64,000 bases of DNA. It comes from Oscillospiraceae bacterium (GTDB taxonomy: Bacteria > Bacillota > Clostridia > Oscillospirales > Oscillospiraceae). The DNA lies in NCBI GenBank assembly GCA_017415775.1, contig JAFQFC010000023.1, positions 1 to 64,000 on the forward strand. Reading direction: 5' to 3'. The notes below the pieces were generated by a model. That model saw only the letters and a list, made by a program, of their open reading frames with translations, was not told the DNA's origin and did not search any database. The translations under genes were made by a program, and so were the position numbers. Shown here one piece after another: positions 50,235 through 58,868 of the stretch (its first letter is position 1; every line of letters begins with the position of its first letter).

Positions 50235-51963
50235 TCTCGCTCACCCCTTCCTGCTGAGACTGATAAACTTCACGGTAGATGGCGTTGGTTTGCAGCAGTT
50301 CTTCGTGGGTGCCGCAGCCGTCGATGCGGCCGTCGTCCATGATGATAATGAGGTCGGCGTCCATCACGGAAGTCACACGCTGGGCGATGATGATCTTGGT
50401 GCTGCCGGGGAGCGTATCACGCAAGGCGGCGCGGATGGAGGCGTCGGTGGCGGTATCCACGGCGGAGGTGGAGTCATCCAGGATCAGGATCTTCGGCTTG
50501 CGGAGGATGGCACGGGCGATGCACAGGCGCTGCTTCTGGCCGCCGGAGACGTTGGTGCCGCCCTGCTCGATATGGGTGTCGTAGCCGTCCGGCATGGCGG
50601 AGATGAAGTCGTGGGCGCAGGCAATGCGGCAGGCTTCCTCCATCTCGGCGTCGGTAGCGTCGGCGTCGCCCCAGCGCAGATTTTCCCGGATGGTGCCGGA
50701 GAAGAGGGTGTTCTTCTGCAGGACCATGGCGCAGGCGTCACGCAGGTGGGACATAGTATAGTCCTTTACGTTGCGGCCGCCCACATAGACGGCGCCCTCC
50801 GTGGCTTCGTACAGGCGGGGGATCAGGCTCACCAGCGTGGTCTTGGCGCTGCCGGTGCCGCCCAGAATACCCACCGTCATGCCCGAGTCGATGGAGAGAT
50901 TGATGTTCTCCAGGTTCCAGGCTTCGGTGGAGGCGTGGTAGCGGAAGTTGACGTTTTCAAAGCGGATGGAGCCGTCGGCCACCTCCAGTTCGGCCTCGGC
51001 GGCGGCATCGGTGATCTCGGGCTGCTCGTCCAGCACCTCGATGATACGCTTGGCGCAGGCAATGGAGCGGGTGAGGATCATCATCACCATGGAGACCATC
51101 ATCAAAGAGATCAGGATCTCGGTGACGTAGGTGAAAAAGGCCAGCAGGTCGCCGGAGAGCAGGGAGCCTTCGTATACATAATTGCCGCCGATCCACATAA
51201 CGGCGGTGGTGGTGCCGCCCATCAGCAGCATCATAATGGGCATGAAGGACACCACAAAGCCGAAGGCCCGCTCGGCAGTGGTGCGCAGGTGCTCGCTGCG
51301 CAGGGAGAACTTCTTCTTTTCTTCGTCTTCACGGACGTAGGACTTCACCACACGGATGGCGTTCAGATCCTCCTGCACCACCAGATTCAAATCGTCGGTG
51401 GCGCTCTGCAGGGAGGTGAAATAGGGGCCCACCTTACGGATCACCAGCACCACGGCGATCATCAGCAGGGGGATCACCACCAGAAAGACCCGGCTGAGTC
51501 GTGCCGAGAGGATGAGGGCCATCACCAGGGCGGTGATCAGCATAGAGGGGGCGCGGACAAACATCCGCATGCCCATCATCAGCGTCATCTGCACGCTGGC
51601 CACGTCGCTGGTCAGGCGGGTGATCAGGGAAGCGGTGGAAAATCGCTCGATATTGCTGAAGGAGAACTGCTGCACCTTCTCATATTCGGCACGGCGCAGA
51701 CTGGCGCCGAAGCCCATGCCGGCCTTGGCCGCCAACGCAGCGGCACCCACGCCGCAGGCGAGGGCCAGCATGGCCATGCCGATCATCTTCAGACCGGTGG
51801 CCAGAATGTACTGCCGGTCGCCGGCCTCGATGCCGAAATTGACGATATCGCTCATGGCCAGCGGCAGCAGCAGCTCCAGCACCGACTCGCCGGCGGAGCA
51901 GAGCACGCCCAGCACGATCAGGTGGCGGTAGCCTTTGGTATAGGGGAAAAGTTTTCGGATCAC
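50227..51963 (-). CDS. Heterodimeric ABC exporter subunit (degenerate ATPase site)
   Basis: A 578-residue partner half-transporter with six helices and an ATPase. Walker A is GGTGSAKTT (Ala in place of the usual Gly before Lys) and Walker B ends LILDDSTSAVD with Asp in place of the catalytic Glu, so one of the two ATP sites is degenerate, as in BmrC/D-like and TM287/288-like exporters. The GTG at 51963 follows AAAGGAGG. First gene of the operon, with a good promoter upstream. Confidence 0.9.
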   Translation of the reverse strand: MIRKLFPYTKGYRHLIVLGVLCSAGESVLELLLPLAMSDIVNFGIEAGDRQYILATGLKMIGMAMLALACGVGAAALAAKAGMGFGASLRRAEYEKVQQFSFSNIERFSTASLITRLTSDVASVQMTLMMGMRMFVRAPSMLITALVMALILSARLSRVFLVVIPLLMIAVVLVIRKVGPYFTSLQSATDDLNLVVQEDLNAIRVVKSYVREDEEKKKFSLRSEHLRTTAERAFGFVVSFMPIMMLLMGGTTTAVMWIGGNYVYEGSLLSGDLLAFFTYVTEILISLMMVSMVMMILTRSIACAKRIIEVLDEQPEITDAAAEAELEVADGSIRFENVNFRYHASTEAWNLENINLSIDSGMTVGILGGTGSAKTTLVSLIPRLYEATEGAVYVGGRNVKDYTMSHLRDACAMVLQKNTLFSGTIRENLRWGDADATDAEMEEACRIACAHDFISAMPDGYDTHIEQGGTNVSGGQKQRLCIARAILRKPKILILDDSTSAVDTATDASIRAALRDTLPGSTKIIIAQRVTSVMDADLIIIMDDGRIDGCGTHEELLQTNAIYREVYQSQQEGVSENG

Positions 51964-52001
51964 GCAGTGGAATCCTCCTTTCGGGACATTCAACAAGCTA
52001 A

Positions 52002-52030
52002 ATGTTACACCGGGAACAGAAAACCGTCAA
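52002..52030 (-). promoter_or_regulatory. Promoter of the ABC exporter operon
   Basis: Minus-strand TTGACG (52025-52030), 17-bp spacer, TAACAT (52002-52007). The rest of 51964-52203 contains no gene; a plus-strand promoter-like pair TTGACG (52135-52140) / TAAGCT (52158-52163) is also present. Confidence 0.65.
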
Positions 52031-52203
52031 GAGCGGAGGCGCAGCGCCATGTAAACAATTCGTGAATAGAAGGAGAATGCTGAAAAGAAGGAAGAAGAAT
52101 CTATCAAGGTTTCGCCAGGGTTTTGCGGCGGCTATTGACGGGCGTCTATGGGGCGTGTAAGCTGAAACTATGAGAAGATAACTCCCTTTTCCCTCTCCTT
52201 TTC

Positions 52204-52246
52204 AAAAACAAAAACGGTCGGCAATGTGCCGGCCGCTTTTGTTTTT
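52204..52246. terminator. Terminator after the lipoprotein gene (bidirectional)
   Basis: A roughly 20-bp stem with one mismatch (AAAAACAAAA with TTTTGTTTTT at the base, CGGCA with TGCCG at the top) and T-runs on both sides. Confidence 0.88.
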
Positions 52247-52257
52247 GGTGGTGGTCG

Positions 52258-52647
52258 TTACCACTCGGTGACGGAATTTTCACCGTCGGTGAGGAAGCCG
52301 TCGCTGTCGTGCACACGGCCGTCGCGCAGCATTTGCTCATAGCTGCGGCCCGGCAGCAAGTCGTAGCTGTCGCTGCCGTCGGCGCCGTTGGAGCCGGGCC
52401 GGGCATAGGTGCCGTAGTGACTGCGGGCAGAGGAGTCGGTGCCGTTGCCTGTGCTGCCGTCGCCGCTGTTGGTGCCGCCGTTCATCGTGCCGTTGTTGGT
52501 GGTGCCTTCATTGGTGCCGTTCGTGGTACCGTTATTGGTGGTGCCATTGTCGGCAGTACCGCTGCTGCTGTTGTCCTTGCGGGTGCAGCCGGTCAGGCAC
52601 AGAGCCAGCGTCAGGGCCAGCAGCAGGGCCGTCAGGGTTTGTCTCAT
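52258..52647 (-). CDS. Small low-complexity lipoprotein
   Basis: A 129-residue secreted lipoprotein. Lipobox CLTGC places the lipid-modified Cys at about residue 21. The mature part begins with an about 60-residue stretch made of Gly, Asn, Thr and Ser (repeats of the kind NNGTTNG), followed by a short unique region ending in SVTEW. Function unknown; it resembles a flexible surface spacer. The start at 52647 follows AAAGGAGCG. Single gene. Confidence 0.8.
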   Translation of the reverse strand: MRQTLTALLLALTLALCLTGCTRKDNSSSGTADNGTTNNGTTNGTNEGTTNNGTMNGGTNSGDGSTGNGTDSSARSHYGTYARPGSNGADGSDSYDLLPGRSYEQMLRDGRVHDSDGFLTDGENSVTEW

Positions 52648-52770
52648 CAAAAAACGCTCCTTTCTCATAAAAATGCGGATGCCGCATATGCGTAGTATCT
52701 GTTTGCGGCAGCGAAATAGCAGATGCAAGATTTGAAAAAGCAGCATTTTTCTGGGAGAGGTGGATAATGA

Positions 52771-52799
52771 TTGCATTTTTAAGGCAAATACGATATACT
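52771..52799 (+). promoter_or_regulatory. Promoter of the nucleoside phosphorylase gene
   Basis: TTGCAT (52771-52776), 17-bp spacer, TATACT (52794-52799), about 30 bases before the start. Confidence 0.75.
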
Positions 52800-52830
52800 G
52801 TAACAACGAATACTAAAGGAGGAAACCACT

Positions 52831-53604
52831 ATGCAGGAAATGGAAAAACAGTTTCATATCCGCTGCGCAGAGGGCGATGTAGGCCGCTATTGCCTGCTGC
52901 CCGGTGATCCGGGGCGCTGCAAGGCCATCGCCGCCCATTTTGACGATGCGGTATTTGTTTCCCAGAATCGGGAATATACCATCTACACCGGCACGCTGCT
53001 GGGCGAAAAGGTGTCCGTGTGTTCCACCGGCATCGGCGGCCCCTCCGCTGCCATTGCCATGGAGGAGCTGCACAAGATCGGCGCCGACACCTTCATCCGT
53101 GTGGGCACTACCGGCGGCATTGCGCTGGATGTCTGCTCCGGCGACGTGGTGGTGGCCACCGGCGCCATCCGCTTTGAGCATACCAGCTGGGAGTATGCAC
53201 CCATTGAGTACCCGGCCGTGGCCGACTTTGAGGTGACCAGTGCGCTGGTGCAGGCGGCCAAAAAGCTGGGCAAGAAGACCCACACCGGCATCGTCCAGTG
53301 CAAGGACTCCTTCTACGGTCAGCACGACCCCAAGCGGATGCCGGTCAGCTATGAACTGCTGCAGAAGTGGGAGGCCTGGAAGCGTCTGGGCGTCAAGTCC
53401 AGCGAGATGGAGTCTGCCACGCTGTTCGTGGTGGCCAACGCTCTGGGCGTGCGCTGCGGTTCCTGCTTCCATGTGGTGTGGAATCAGGAGCGTGAGGCTG
53501 CCGGCCTGGACCAGAACATGAGCGAGGACACCTCCTCTGCCATCGAGGTGGGCATCGAGGCCATGAAGCTGCTGATCGCCGCCGACAAGGCCGAGGGTAA
53601 GTAA
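52831..53604 (+). CDS. udp: Uridine phosphorylase / nucleoside phosphorylase
   Basis: A 257-residue NP-I family enzyme that splits uridine to uracil and ribose 1-phosphate. Marks: LLPGDPGRC (phosphate), [25 protein letters not shown] and [10 protein letters not shown]. Uridine preference is inferred from the size and motif order. The ATG follows AAAGGAGG. With cytidine deaminase (47870) it fits pyrimidine salvage, though the two are not in one operon. Confidence 0.9.
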   Translation: MQEMEKQFHIRCAEGDVGRYCLLPGDPGRCKAIAAHFDDAVFVSQNREYTIYTGTLLGEKVSVCSTGIGGPSAAIAMEELHKIGADTFIRVGTTGGIALDVCSGDVVVATGAIRFEHTSWEYAPIEYPAVADFEVTSALVQAAKKLGKKTHTGIVQCKDSFYGQHDPKRMPVSYELLQKWEAWKRLGVKSSEMESATLFVVANALGVRCGSCFHVVWNQEREAAGLDQNMSEDTSSAIEVGIEAMKLLIAADKAEGK

Positions 53605-53612
53605 AGAAGCAT

Positions 53613-53651
53613 AAAAAGAAAGGACGCCGCCACGGCGTCCTTTCTTTTTTT
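53613..53651. terminator. Bidirectional terminator between udp and the XRE gene
   Basis: AAAAAGAAAGGACGCCG pairs with the complementary arm ending CTTTCTTTTT around a CCAC loop. Confidence 0.88.
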
Positions 53652-54336
53652 AGAGGCCGGGGATCATTCCGGCATGATAAGTAATGTAGACGGTGTTGAC
53701 AAAGCCGATGCCGTCGTTGTTGGCGTGGTAGTAAAGGATGGTGATGTCCTGCGCCGGGTCGTACCAGACGGTGCTGCCGTCATAAGAGATGGCTTTCAGG
53801 CCGGCGAGGTAGCTTGTGATCCACACATCCAGTCCGTCGGTTTGCCGCAGGGTTTTCAGCTTGACGGTGTATTTGTCCATGCCGCCGGTGCCGTCATACA
53901 GGCAGAAGCGGGGGACGGGGATCGTGACGCCGGAGAGAAATTCGGAGTCATAGCGCCCGGTGAAGAAGGTGCGGTTCAGGCACAGCGTGGCCAGCAGAGC
54001 GACTGTCAGCACGGTCAGTGCCAGAGCAGCGGCCAGCAGCATCGTGCGGCGGCGGGAGCGGGCGGTGAGATAGCGGGCATAGCCCTCCATGTGCCGTACC
54101 GATACCTGCGGCTGGGGTTGGGACTGGGTGTCCTCGCCGCTGAGAAATTCGTCCAGCGTCATATCCAGAGCGGCGCACAGCGGCTGAAAGAGGGAGACGT
54201 CCGGCATGGTGACGCCGTTTTCCCAACGGGAGACGGACCGGTCGGAGACGCCCAGCAGATCGGCCAGTTGGGCCTGGGTCAGGGATTTTTCCTTTCGCTT
54301 TTCGGCCAGATGGCGGCCGATTTTTTGCTGATCCAT
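53650..54336 (-). CDS. XRE family HTH protein with membrane anchor
   Basis: A 228-residue protein. Residues 6-60 are a Cro/CI-type helix-turn-helix (LTQAQLADLLGVSDRSVSRW). One membrane helix lies at about residues 98-118, and the last about 110 residues form an outer domain without known motifs. This makes it a membrane-bound transcriptional regulator that may sense an envelope signal. The start follows AAAGGAGG. Single gene. Confidence 0.88.
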   Translation of the reverse strand: MDQQKIGRHLAEKRKEKSLTQAQLADLLGVSDRSVSRWENGVTMPDVSLFQPLCAALDMTLDEFLSGEDTQSQPQPQVSVRHMEGYARYLTARSRRRTMLLAAALALTVLTVALLATLCLNRTFFTGRYDSEFLSGVTIPVPRFCLYDGTGGMDKYTVKLKTLRQTDGLDVWITSYLAGLKAISYDGSTVWYDPAQDITILYYHANNDGIGFVNTVYITYHAGMIPGL

Positions 54337-54412
54337 AAAAAAGACCTCCTTTCGTTGGACTTAGTTTGGGGGAAAACGGCCTTTTTGTACAGGACAGGAA
54401 GTGAGAGTAAGG

Positions 54413-54442
54413 AAAAAGCGGATGCTGCGCATCCGCTTTTTC
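54413..54442. terminator. Terminator after the gamma-carbonic anhydrase gene
   Basis: AAAAAGCGGATG / CATCCGCTTTTT stem with CTGCG loop, three bases before the convergent stop codon region. Confidence 0.87.
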
Positions 54443-54444
54443 TG

Positions 54445-54942
54445 TTATTTACTGAAAAATGCCTTGTATTCGGCGGCCTCGTGGACATAGCCCTCGGCGC
54501 TGCGGCGGTTGGCGGCGATCTCCTCGTCGGTCAGCTGGCGGCGCATCTTGGCGGGGCTGCCGATGACCAGGGAACCGTCGGGGATCACCATGCCCTGGGG
54601 GACCAGTGCGCCGGCGGCCACGATGCAGTTTTCGCCGATGACGGCGCCGTTGAGGACGATGGCGCCCATGCCGATGAGGGTGTTGTTGCCTACGGTGCAG
54701 CTGTGGAGAATGGCGCCGTGGCCCACGGTGATGCCGTCACCGATGGTCATGGGCAGGCCGGGATCGGCGTGAAGGACGCAGTTGTCCTGAATGTTGGTGC
54801 GCTTGCCGATCACAATGGGTACAAACTCCGAGCGGGCGACCGCGCCGAAGAAGAAGCTGCTCTGCTCACCCACGGTCACGTCACCCAGAACGGTGGCGTT
54901 GGGGGCGATAAAAGCGGAGGGGTGGATATCGGGTGTTTTCAT
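54445..54942 (-). CDS. Gamma-carbonic anhydrase family protein (YrdA-like)
   Basis: A 165-residue left-handed beta-helix protein with hexapeptide repeats. Zinc ligands are seen in VLHAD and in VGHGAILHSC. GEQSSFFFGAVARSE and AAGALVPQGM are typical of the YrdA group. Activity as carbonic anhydrase is unproven for many members. It lies ten bases after the GlsB/YeaQ gene in one direction. Confidence 0.93.
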   Translation of the reverse strand: MKTPDIHPSAFIAPNATVLGDVTVGEQSSFFFGAVARSEFVPIVIGKRTNIQDNCVLHADPGLPMTIGDGITVGHGAILHSCTVGNNTLIGMGAIVLNGAVIGENCIVAAGALVPQGMVIPDGSLVIGSPAKMRRQLTDEEIAANRRSAEGYVHEAAEYKAFFSK

Positions 54943-54952
54943 GGGCGTTACC

Positions 54953-55183
54953 TCACTTGAAGAGCCAGCGGGCCACCAGGATCAGCACGCAGGCGCCGGC
55001 CACACCGATGATGATGGAGCCGATGGTGCCGGTGGCGGCGATGCCGACGGTGCCGCCCAGCCAGCTGCCCACGGCGCTGCCGGCGATGCCCAGAATGATG
55101 TTGCGCAGGATGCCGCCCTTGCTGTGCATCAGCTTGCCGGCGATCCAGCCGGTGAGGCCGCCGAGGATGAGAGAGATGATCAT
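54953..55183 (-). CDS. GlsB/YeaQ/YmgE family stress-response membrane protein
   Basis: A 76-residue Gly-rich membrane protein of the transglycosylase-associated family, with three helices: LILGGLTGWIAGKLMHSKGG, then IILGIAGSAVGSWLGG and a C-terminal anchor. Found between the MscS and gamma-carbonic anhydrase genes in the same direction, suggesting a small osmotic or envelope-stress operon. Confidence 0.92.
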   Translation of the reverse strand: MIISLILGGLTGWIAGKLMHSKGGILRNIILGIAGSAVGSWLGGTVGIAATGTIGSIIIGVAGACVLILVARWLFK

Positions 55184-55195
55184 GGCAAAGCCCCC

Positions 55196-56023
55196 TTACT
55201 TCTCCACGATGTGGACGTTCAGGTGGTTGTAGGTCATTTCCACGCCGGCTTCGGCGAAGCAGGTGCGGATATTTTCCAGAGATTCGAAGTACACATCCCA
55301 GTAATCGGCGCAGTCACACCACATACGGACGGCATAGGAGATGCTGCTCTCGCCGTAGGAGTTGATCAGCACCACGGGGGCGGGCGCCTTGTGTACCTTA
55401 GCGGTACGGGCCACGGCCTCCAGGCAGGCACGGCGCACATCGTCCACGGAGGCGTTGTAGGAAGCGGTGATGATGTGGTCCACGCGGCGGGTGCCCAGCT
55501 GGGTGTAGTTGACCACCTTGCCGGCGCTCAGAGCGCTGTTGGGGATCACGATCTGCAGGTTATCGGGCGTGTTCAGGTAAGTGTAGGACAGGGTCATGCG
55601 AGACACGGTACCGGCGCCGTTGGGGGTGTCAATGTAGTCGCCTTCCTTGAAGGGCTTGTTGAGCATGATGACGATGCCGCCGGCAATATTGCTCAGCACG
55701 CTCTGCACCGCCAGAGAAACGGCCAAAGTGAACACGCTCAGCATGGCCACCAGAGAGGTGACGGGAATACCCAGCGAGTCGGCCACAATGAGGATGGCAA
55801 GGATCCACAGCACAGTGCGGATGCCGCTGAGGGCATAACCGCGGACGCGCTCATCCATAGAGCTCTTGCTCAGCAGTTTGGTGAAGATGGACATGATGAC
55901 CTTGATGGCGATGAGGCAGACGATGAGGGTCAGCAGTGCGCCCAGCACAGAAGTGAGGGTCAGCGCACCCAGATTCAGGTCAGCGGCGTTGGAGATGCCC
56001 AGAGAAGTGAGAAGTTGTTCCAT
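55196..56023 (-). CDS. mscS: Small-conductance mechanosensitive channel (MscS)
   Basis: A 275-residue channel that opens under membrane tension. Three membrane helices, the last with the Gly/Ala-rich pore AVSLAVQSVLSNIAGGIVIM, followed by the beta domain with KEGDYIDTPNGAGTVSRM and PNSALSAGKVVNYT. The start follows AAGGAGGTTC. First gene of an operon with GlsB/YeaQ and the carbonic anhydrase gene. Confidence 0.94.
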   Translation of the reverse strand: MEQLLTSLGISNAADLNLGALTLTSVLGALLTLIVCLIAIKVIMSIFTKLLSKSSMDERVRGYALSGIRTVLWILAILIVADSLGIPVTSLVAMLSVFTLAVSLAVQSVLSNIAGGIVIMLNKPFKEGDYIDTPNGAGTVSRMTLSYTYLNTPDNLQIVIPNSALSAGKVVNYTQLGTRRVDHIITASYNASVDDVRRACLEAVARTAKVHKAPAPVVLINSYGESSISYAVRMWCDCADYWDVYFESLENIRTCFAEAGVEMTYNHLNVHIVEK

Positions 56024-56056
56024 GATAGAACCTCCTTAAAATGTTTCGGTGGGGCA

Positions 56057-56150
56057 ATTATAGCATCATAAAAGAGGTTTGACAAGAAGGTGACGTTATC
56101 GCAGCAATCAAAGACAGTTATTTTACAATTCGTTCATTTTGTGACATAAT
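56057..56150. promoter_or_regulatory. Divergent promoters for mscS (minus) and the purine permease (plus)
   Basis: Minus strand: TTGTCA (56080-56085), 17-bp spacer, TATAAT (56057-56062). Plus strand: TTTACA (56122-56127), 17-bp spacer, CATAAT (56145-56150). No purine riboswitch was found in the permease leader. Confidence 0.75.
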
Positions 56151-56212
56151 AAAACTGCGGGAGTACCGCAAAGAAAAAAGCGAATGAAAAAGAGTCAAAG
56201 GAGAAAGAGAAA

Positions 56213-57616
56213 ATGGAAAAGTTTTTCCGCGTTAAGGAAAATGGCTCCACCGTCCGGACGGAATTTACTGCCGGTCTGACCACCTTTATGGCCATGGCCT
56301 ACATCCTGATGGTCAATGCCGGCATGTTTGCCGAACTGGGCACCGTGTCCTACGGCGCCGTCTACATCGCCACCGCCATTTCCGCCATCGTTGGTACAGT
56401 GCTGATCGGCCTGCTGGCCAATCTGCCTCTGGCACAGGCTTCCGGTATGGGCCTGAACGCCTTCTTCGTCTACACCGTGTGCTTCGGCTTTGGCCTGAGC
56501 TACGCCAACGCTCTGGTGCTGGTGCTGCTGGACGGCGTGGTCTTCCTGATCCTGACCGTCACCGGCCTGCGCAAGGTCATTTTCGACGCCATTCCCCAGG
56601 CGGTCAAGACTGCCATTTCTGCCGGTATCGGTCTGTTCATCGCCTTCATCGGTATGCAGAATGCCGGTATCGTGGTGGACGACGGTGCAACTCTGGTGAA
56701 CCTGCACTCCTTCAACCTGCTGGGCGGCACCACCACCTGGGCTGACATCTTCCCCATCCTCATCACCCTGCTGGCAGTGTTTATGATCGGCGCCATGTCT
56801 TATAAGAAGATCAAGGGCGCTGTGCTGTGGGGCATCCTGGGCAGCGCTGTGGTGTACTACGCTGTGGGCCTCATCACCGTTCCCGAGTTCTATGCCACCG
56901 CTGTGGCTCCCAATCTGACCTCCGATTTCTTCGGCGCTTTTAAGGATTTCGGCAGCCAGGCTTTCCTGAAGGTCTTCACCGAGGGCTTTGACTTCTCCGC
57001 TTACATCGCAGCCAACGGCATGACCTCCTTTATCATTATGTTCCTGACCACGATGCTGGCTTTCTGCATGGTGGATATGTTCGATACGCTGGGCACCCTG
57101 TTCGGCGCCTGCTCCGCCGGCGACCTGCTGGATGAGAACGGCGACGTTCCCCACATGAACAAGGCCATGCTGGCCGACGCCATTGCCACCTGCACCGGCG
57201 CTGTGTGCGGTACTTCCACCGTTACCACCTTCGTGGAGTCCTCCGCCGGCGTGGCCGAGGGCGGCAGAACCGGTCTTGCCTCCATGTCCACCGCTCTCTT
57301 CTTCTTTGTGGCCATGTTCCTGGCTCCTGTGGCTCAGCTGATCCCCACCTACGCCTGCGCTGCCGCCCTGATCTACGTGGGCGTGCTGATGATGAGCAAC
57401 GTGCGCAAGATCAACTGGGACGATCCCTCTGTGGCCGTGCCCGCCTTCCTGACCATTGCTTTCATGCCTCTGACCTATAACATTTCCTACGGTATTGCCT
57501 TCGGCCTGATCTCCTACGTGCTGATCAAGCTGTTCTCCGGCAAGGCCAAGGAAGTGAATGCTGCCACCTGGGTCATCACTCTGCTGTTTGCTGTGATGTT
57601 CTTTGTGTCCCGCTAA
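56213..57616 (+). CDS. AzgA/PbuG-type adenine/guanine/hypoxanthine permease
   Basis: A 467-residue membrane protein of the NCS2 purine permease family with about twelve to fourteen helices. FTAGLTTFMAMAYILMVNAG and ASGMGLNAFFVYTVCF near the N-terminus, then VDMFDTLGTLFGACSA and TSTVTTFVESSAGVAEGGRT are AzgA-type marks. It imports purine bases with protons. The ATG follows AAAGGAGAAAG. Single gene with a strong terminator. Confidence 0.94.
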   Translation: MEKFFRVKENGSTVRTEFTAGLTTFMAMAYILMVNAGMFAELGTVSYGAVYIATAISAIVGTVLIGLLANLPLAQASGMGLNAFFVYTVCFGFGLSYANALVLVLLDGVVFLILTVTGLRKVIFDAIPQAVKTAISAGIGLFIAFIGMQNAGIVVDDGATLVNLHSFNLLGGTTTWADIFPILITLLAVFMIGAMSYKKIKGAVLWGILGSAVVYYAVGLITVPEFYATAVAPNLTSDFFGAFKDFGSQAFLKVFTEGFDFSAYIAANGMTSFIIMFLTTMLAFCMVDMFDTLGTLFGACSAGDLLDENGDVPHMNKAMLADAIATCTGAVCGTSTVTTFVESSAGVAEGGRTGLASMSTALFFFVAMFLAPVAQLIPTYACAAALIYVGVLMMSNVRKINWDDPSVAVPAFLTIAFMPLTYNISYGIAFGLISYVLIKLFSGKAKEVNAATWVITLLFAVMFFVSR

Positions 57617-57634
57617 ACGACAACACGTCCAATG

Positions 57635-57670
57635 AAAAACGGGGCTGCCTGCGGGCGGCCCCGTTTTTTT
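57635..57670 (+). terminator. Terminator of the purine permease gene
   Basis: AAAAACGGGGC / GCCCCGTTTTT stem, further paired inside, followed by seven Ts. Confidence 0.88.
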
Positions 57671-57769
57671 GCGCAAATGCAAAATTTTTCGCTTACATCT
57701 TCTGGAAAATTGTGGTATTATCAGGAGGAAGAACAAGCGCCTGCGGCGGCAAAAGGAGAGGGTTGAGCT

Positions 57770-58282
57770 ATGTTTGCAGTGGGTGATCTGGTGGTATATG
57801 GCGGCGAAGGCGTGTGTCGTGTGGAGAAGGTCGGACCGTCATCGCTGCCCGGTGCAGACAAGCAAAAGCTCTACTATACGCTGCTGCCGCTGTATCGCAC
57901 AGGTCAGGTGCTGACACCGGTGGATACCCGGGTGCTGATGCGGCCGGTCCTGACGGAAGAGGAGGCGCAGGCGCTGCTGGAGCAGCTGCCGACGCTGCTT
58001 CCGGAGGAGACGCTGCCGGGGAATGTACGATTTTTGAAAGAGTATTATCACAGGATCGTTACAGGTTACGACTGTGCCGAAATGGCCCGGCTGCTGCATA
58101 CGCTGGAGCTGCGGCGGCGCAAGGGCGCTGCGGCGGGAAAACGGCCCAGCCAGATGGACGAGCGCTATGCCAAGCGGGCGGAAGAGCAGCTCTTCGGCGA
58201 ACTGGCTGTGGCGCTGGGGATATCCCGGGAGGATGTGGATGGGTATATCCGCCGCCGTTATCCCCGATGGCCCGAATTTTAA
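57770..58282 (+). CDS. CarD family transcriptional regulator
   Basis: A 170-residue protein. The N-terminal CarD/TRCF RNA-polymerase interaction domain (FAVGDLVVYGGEGVCRVEKV, then LYYTLLPLY) is at residues 1-60; the rest is helical and basic, consistent with the DNA-contacting domain. Members bind the RNA polymerase beta subunit and alter promoter opening, often at rRNA promoters. The start follows AGGAGAGGG. Single gene with its own terminator. Confidence 0.88.
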   Translation: MFAVGDLVVYGGEGVCRVEKVGPSSLPGADKQKLYYTLLPLYRTGQVLTPVDTRVLMRPVLTEEEAQALLEQLPTLLPEETLPGNVRFLKEYYHRIVTGYDCAEMARLLHTLELRRRKGAAAGKRPSQMDERYAKRAEEQLFGELAVALGISREDVDGYIRRRYPRWPEF

Positions 58283-58288
58283 ATCAAT

Positions 58289-58325
58289 AAAAAACCGCAA
58301 AGCCGTCAACTTTGCGGTTTTTTTG
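58289..58325 (+). terminator. Terminator of the carD gene
   Basis: AAAAACCGCAAAG / CTTTGCGGTTTTT stem with a 7-nt loop and T-run. Confidence 0.9.
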
Positions 58326-58346
58326 TATAAAATCGGAAATTCTGTA

Positions 58347-58375
58347 TTGACCGTGATGGAAACAGCGGCTATAAT
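58347..58375 (+). promoter_or_regulatory. Promoter of a candidate small RNA
   Basis: TTGACC (58347-58352), exact 17-bp spacer and consensus TATAAT (58370-58375). The region downstream has no protein-coding frame on this strand. Confidence 0.8.
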
Positions 58376-58381
58376 GTAGGA

Positions 58382-58508
58382 AAGATAACGGTGAAACGTT
58401 AAGACCTCCCGCAAACAAGGGAGATCGATTTGCTTGGAACCGCGCAGGGACTGACCCTCTCCTGTGCGCCTTCCATATAAAAACAGGACGCGCAAGCGTC
58501 CTGTTTTT
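58382..58508 (+). ncRNA. Candidate structured small RNA of unknown family
   Basis: A roughly 127-nt transcription unit with its own promoter and a perfect terminator (AAAAACAGGACG / CGTCCTGTTTTT, 58479-58508). Inside, three hairpins fold: AACG-gtgaaa-CGTT, CTCCC-gcaaacaa-GGGAG and GCGCAGG / CCTGTGCGC around GACTGACCCTCT. The segment GGAAAG near the 5' end can pair with CCTTCC before the terminator to close the molecule. It lies between carD and a minus-strand small gene. I could not assign it to a family; 6S RNA is one possibility to test. Confidence 0.65.
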
Positions 58509-58509
58509 C

Positions 58510-58704
58510 TTATTCACGATAAATGGGGTCGTCGAAGTTGCGGACAGGGCCACCGAGCTTGGTGTCCAGTACGTAGACGATATTAACTTCCTCGAAGGCC
58601 AGACGCATGGCGAAGTCCTTGGCCTCGTAGATGTCGTTGGTCTCAAAGAAAGGGGTAAATTCGGTGCCGGGCAGATCGCGGCGCCACATGACCTGAAAAC
58701 GCAT
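58510..58704 (-). CDS. Small hypothetical protein
   Basis: A 64-residue soluble protein that I do not recognise. The ATG at 58704 is preceded by GGAGGAG at five bases, a strong signal that makes the short frame credible. Charged, with the sequence LAFEEVNIVYVLDTKLGGPV in its second half. It shares the small RNA's terminator in the opposite sense. Confidence 0.7.
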   Translation of the reverse strand: MRFQVMWRRDLPGTEFTPFFETNDIYEAKDFAMRLAFEEVNIVYVLDTKLGGPVRNFDDPIYRE

Positions 58705-58868
58705 AGTGCTCCTCCGTGGTGGTTTTTTCTCAGTATAACCGTTTGATGGGGCAAATGCAACCACAGAAAGAAAGAGAGCAGAAAAAAGAGAAAAAGGGCT
58801 TTTCTTCCTGGGGCTTGTGGGGTATAATACAATGGTTGAGATAAGTGCTCGTAAGGGGGAGACGAACC

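Noticed and set aside
56150..56212. Purine riboswitch before the purine permease
   Set aside because: The leader is only about 60 nt and lacks the conserved three-way junction sequences.
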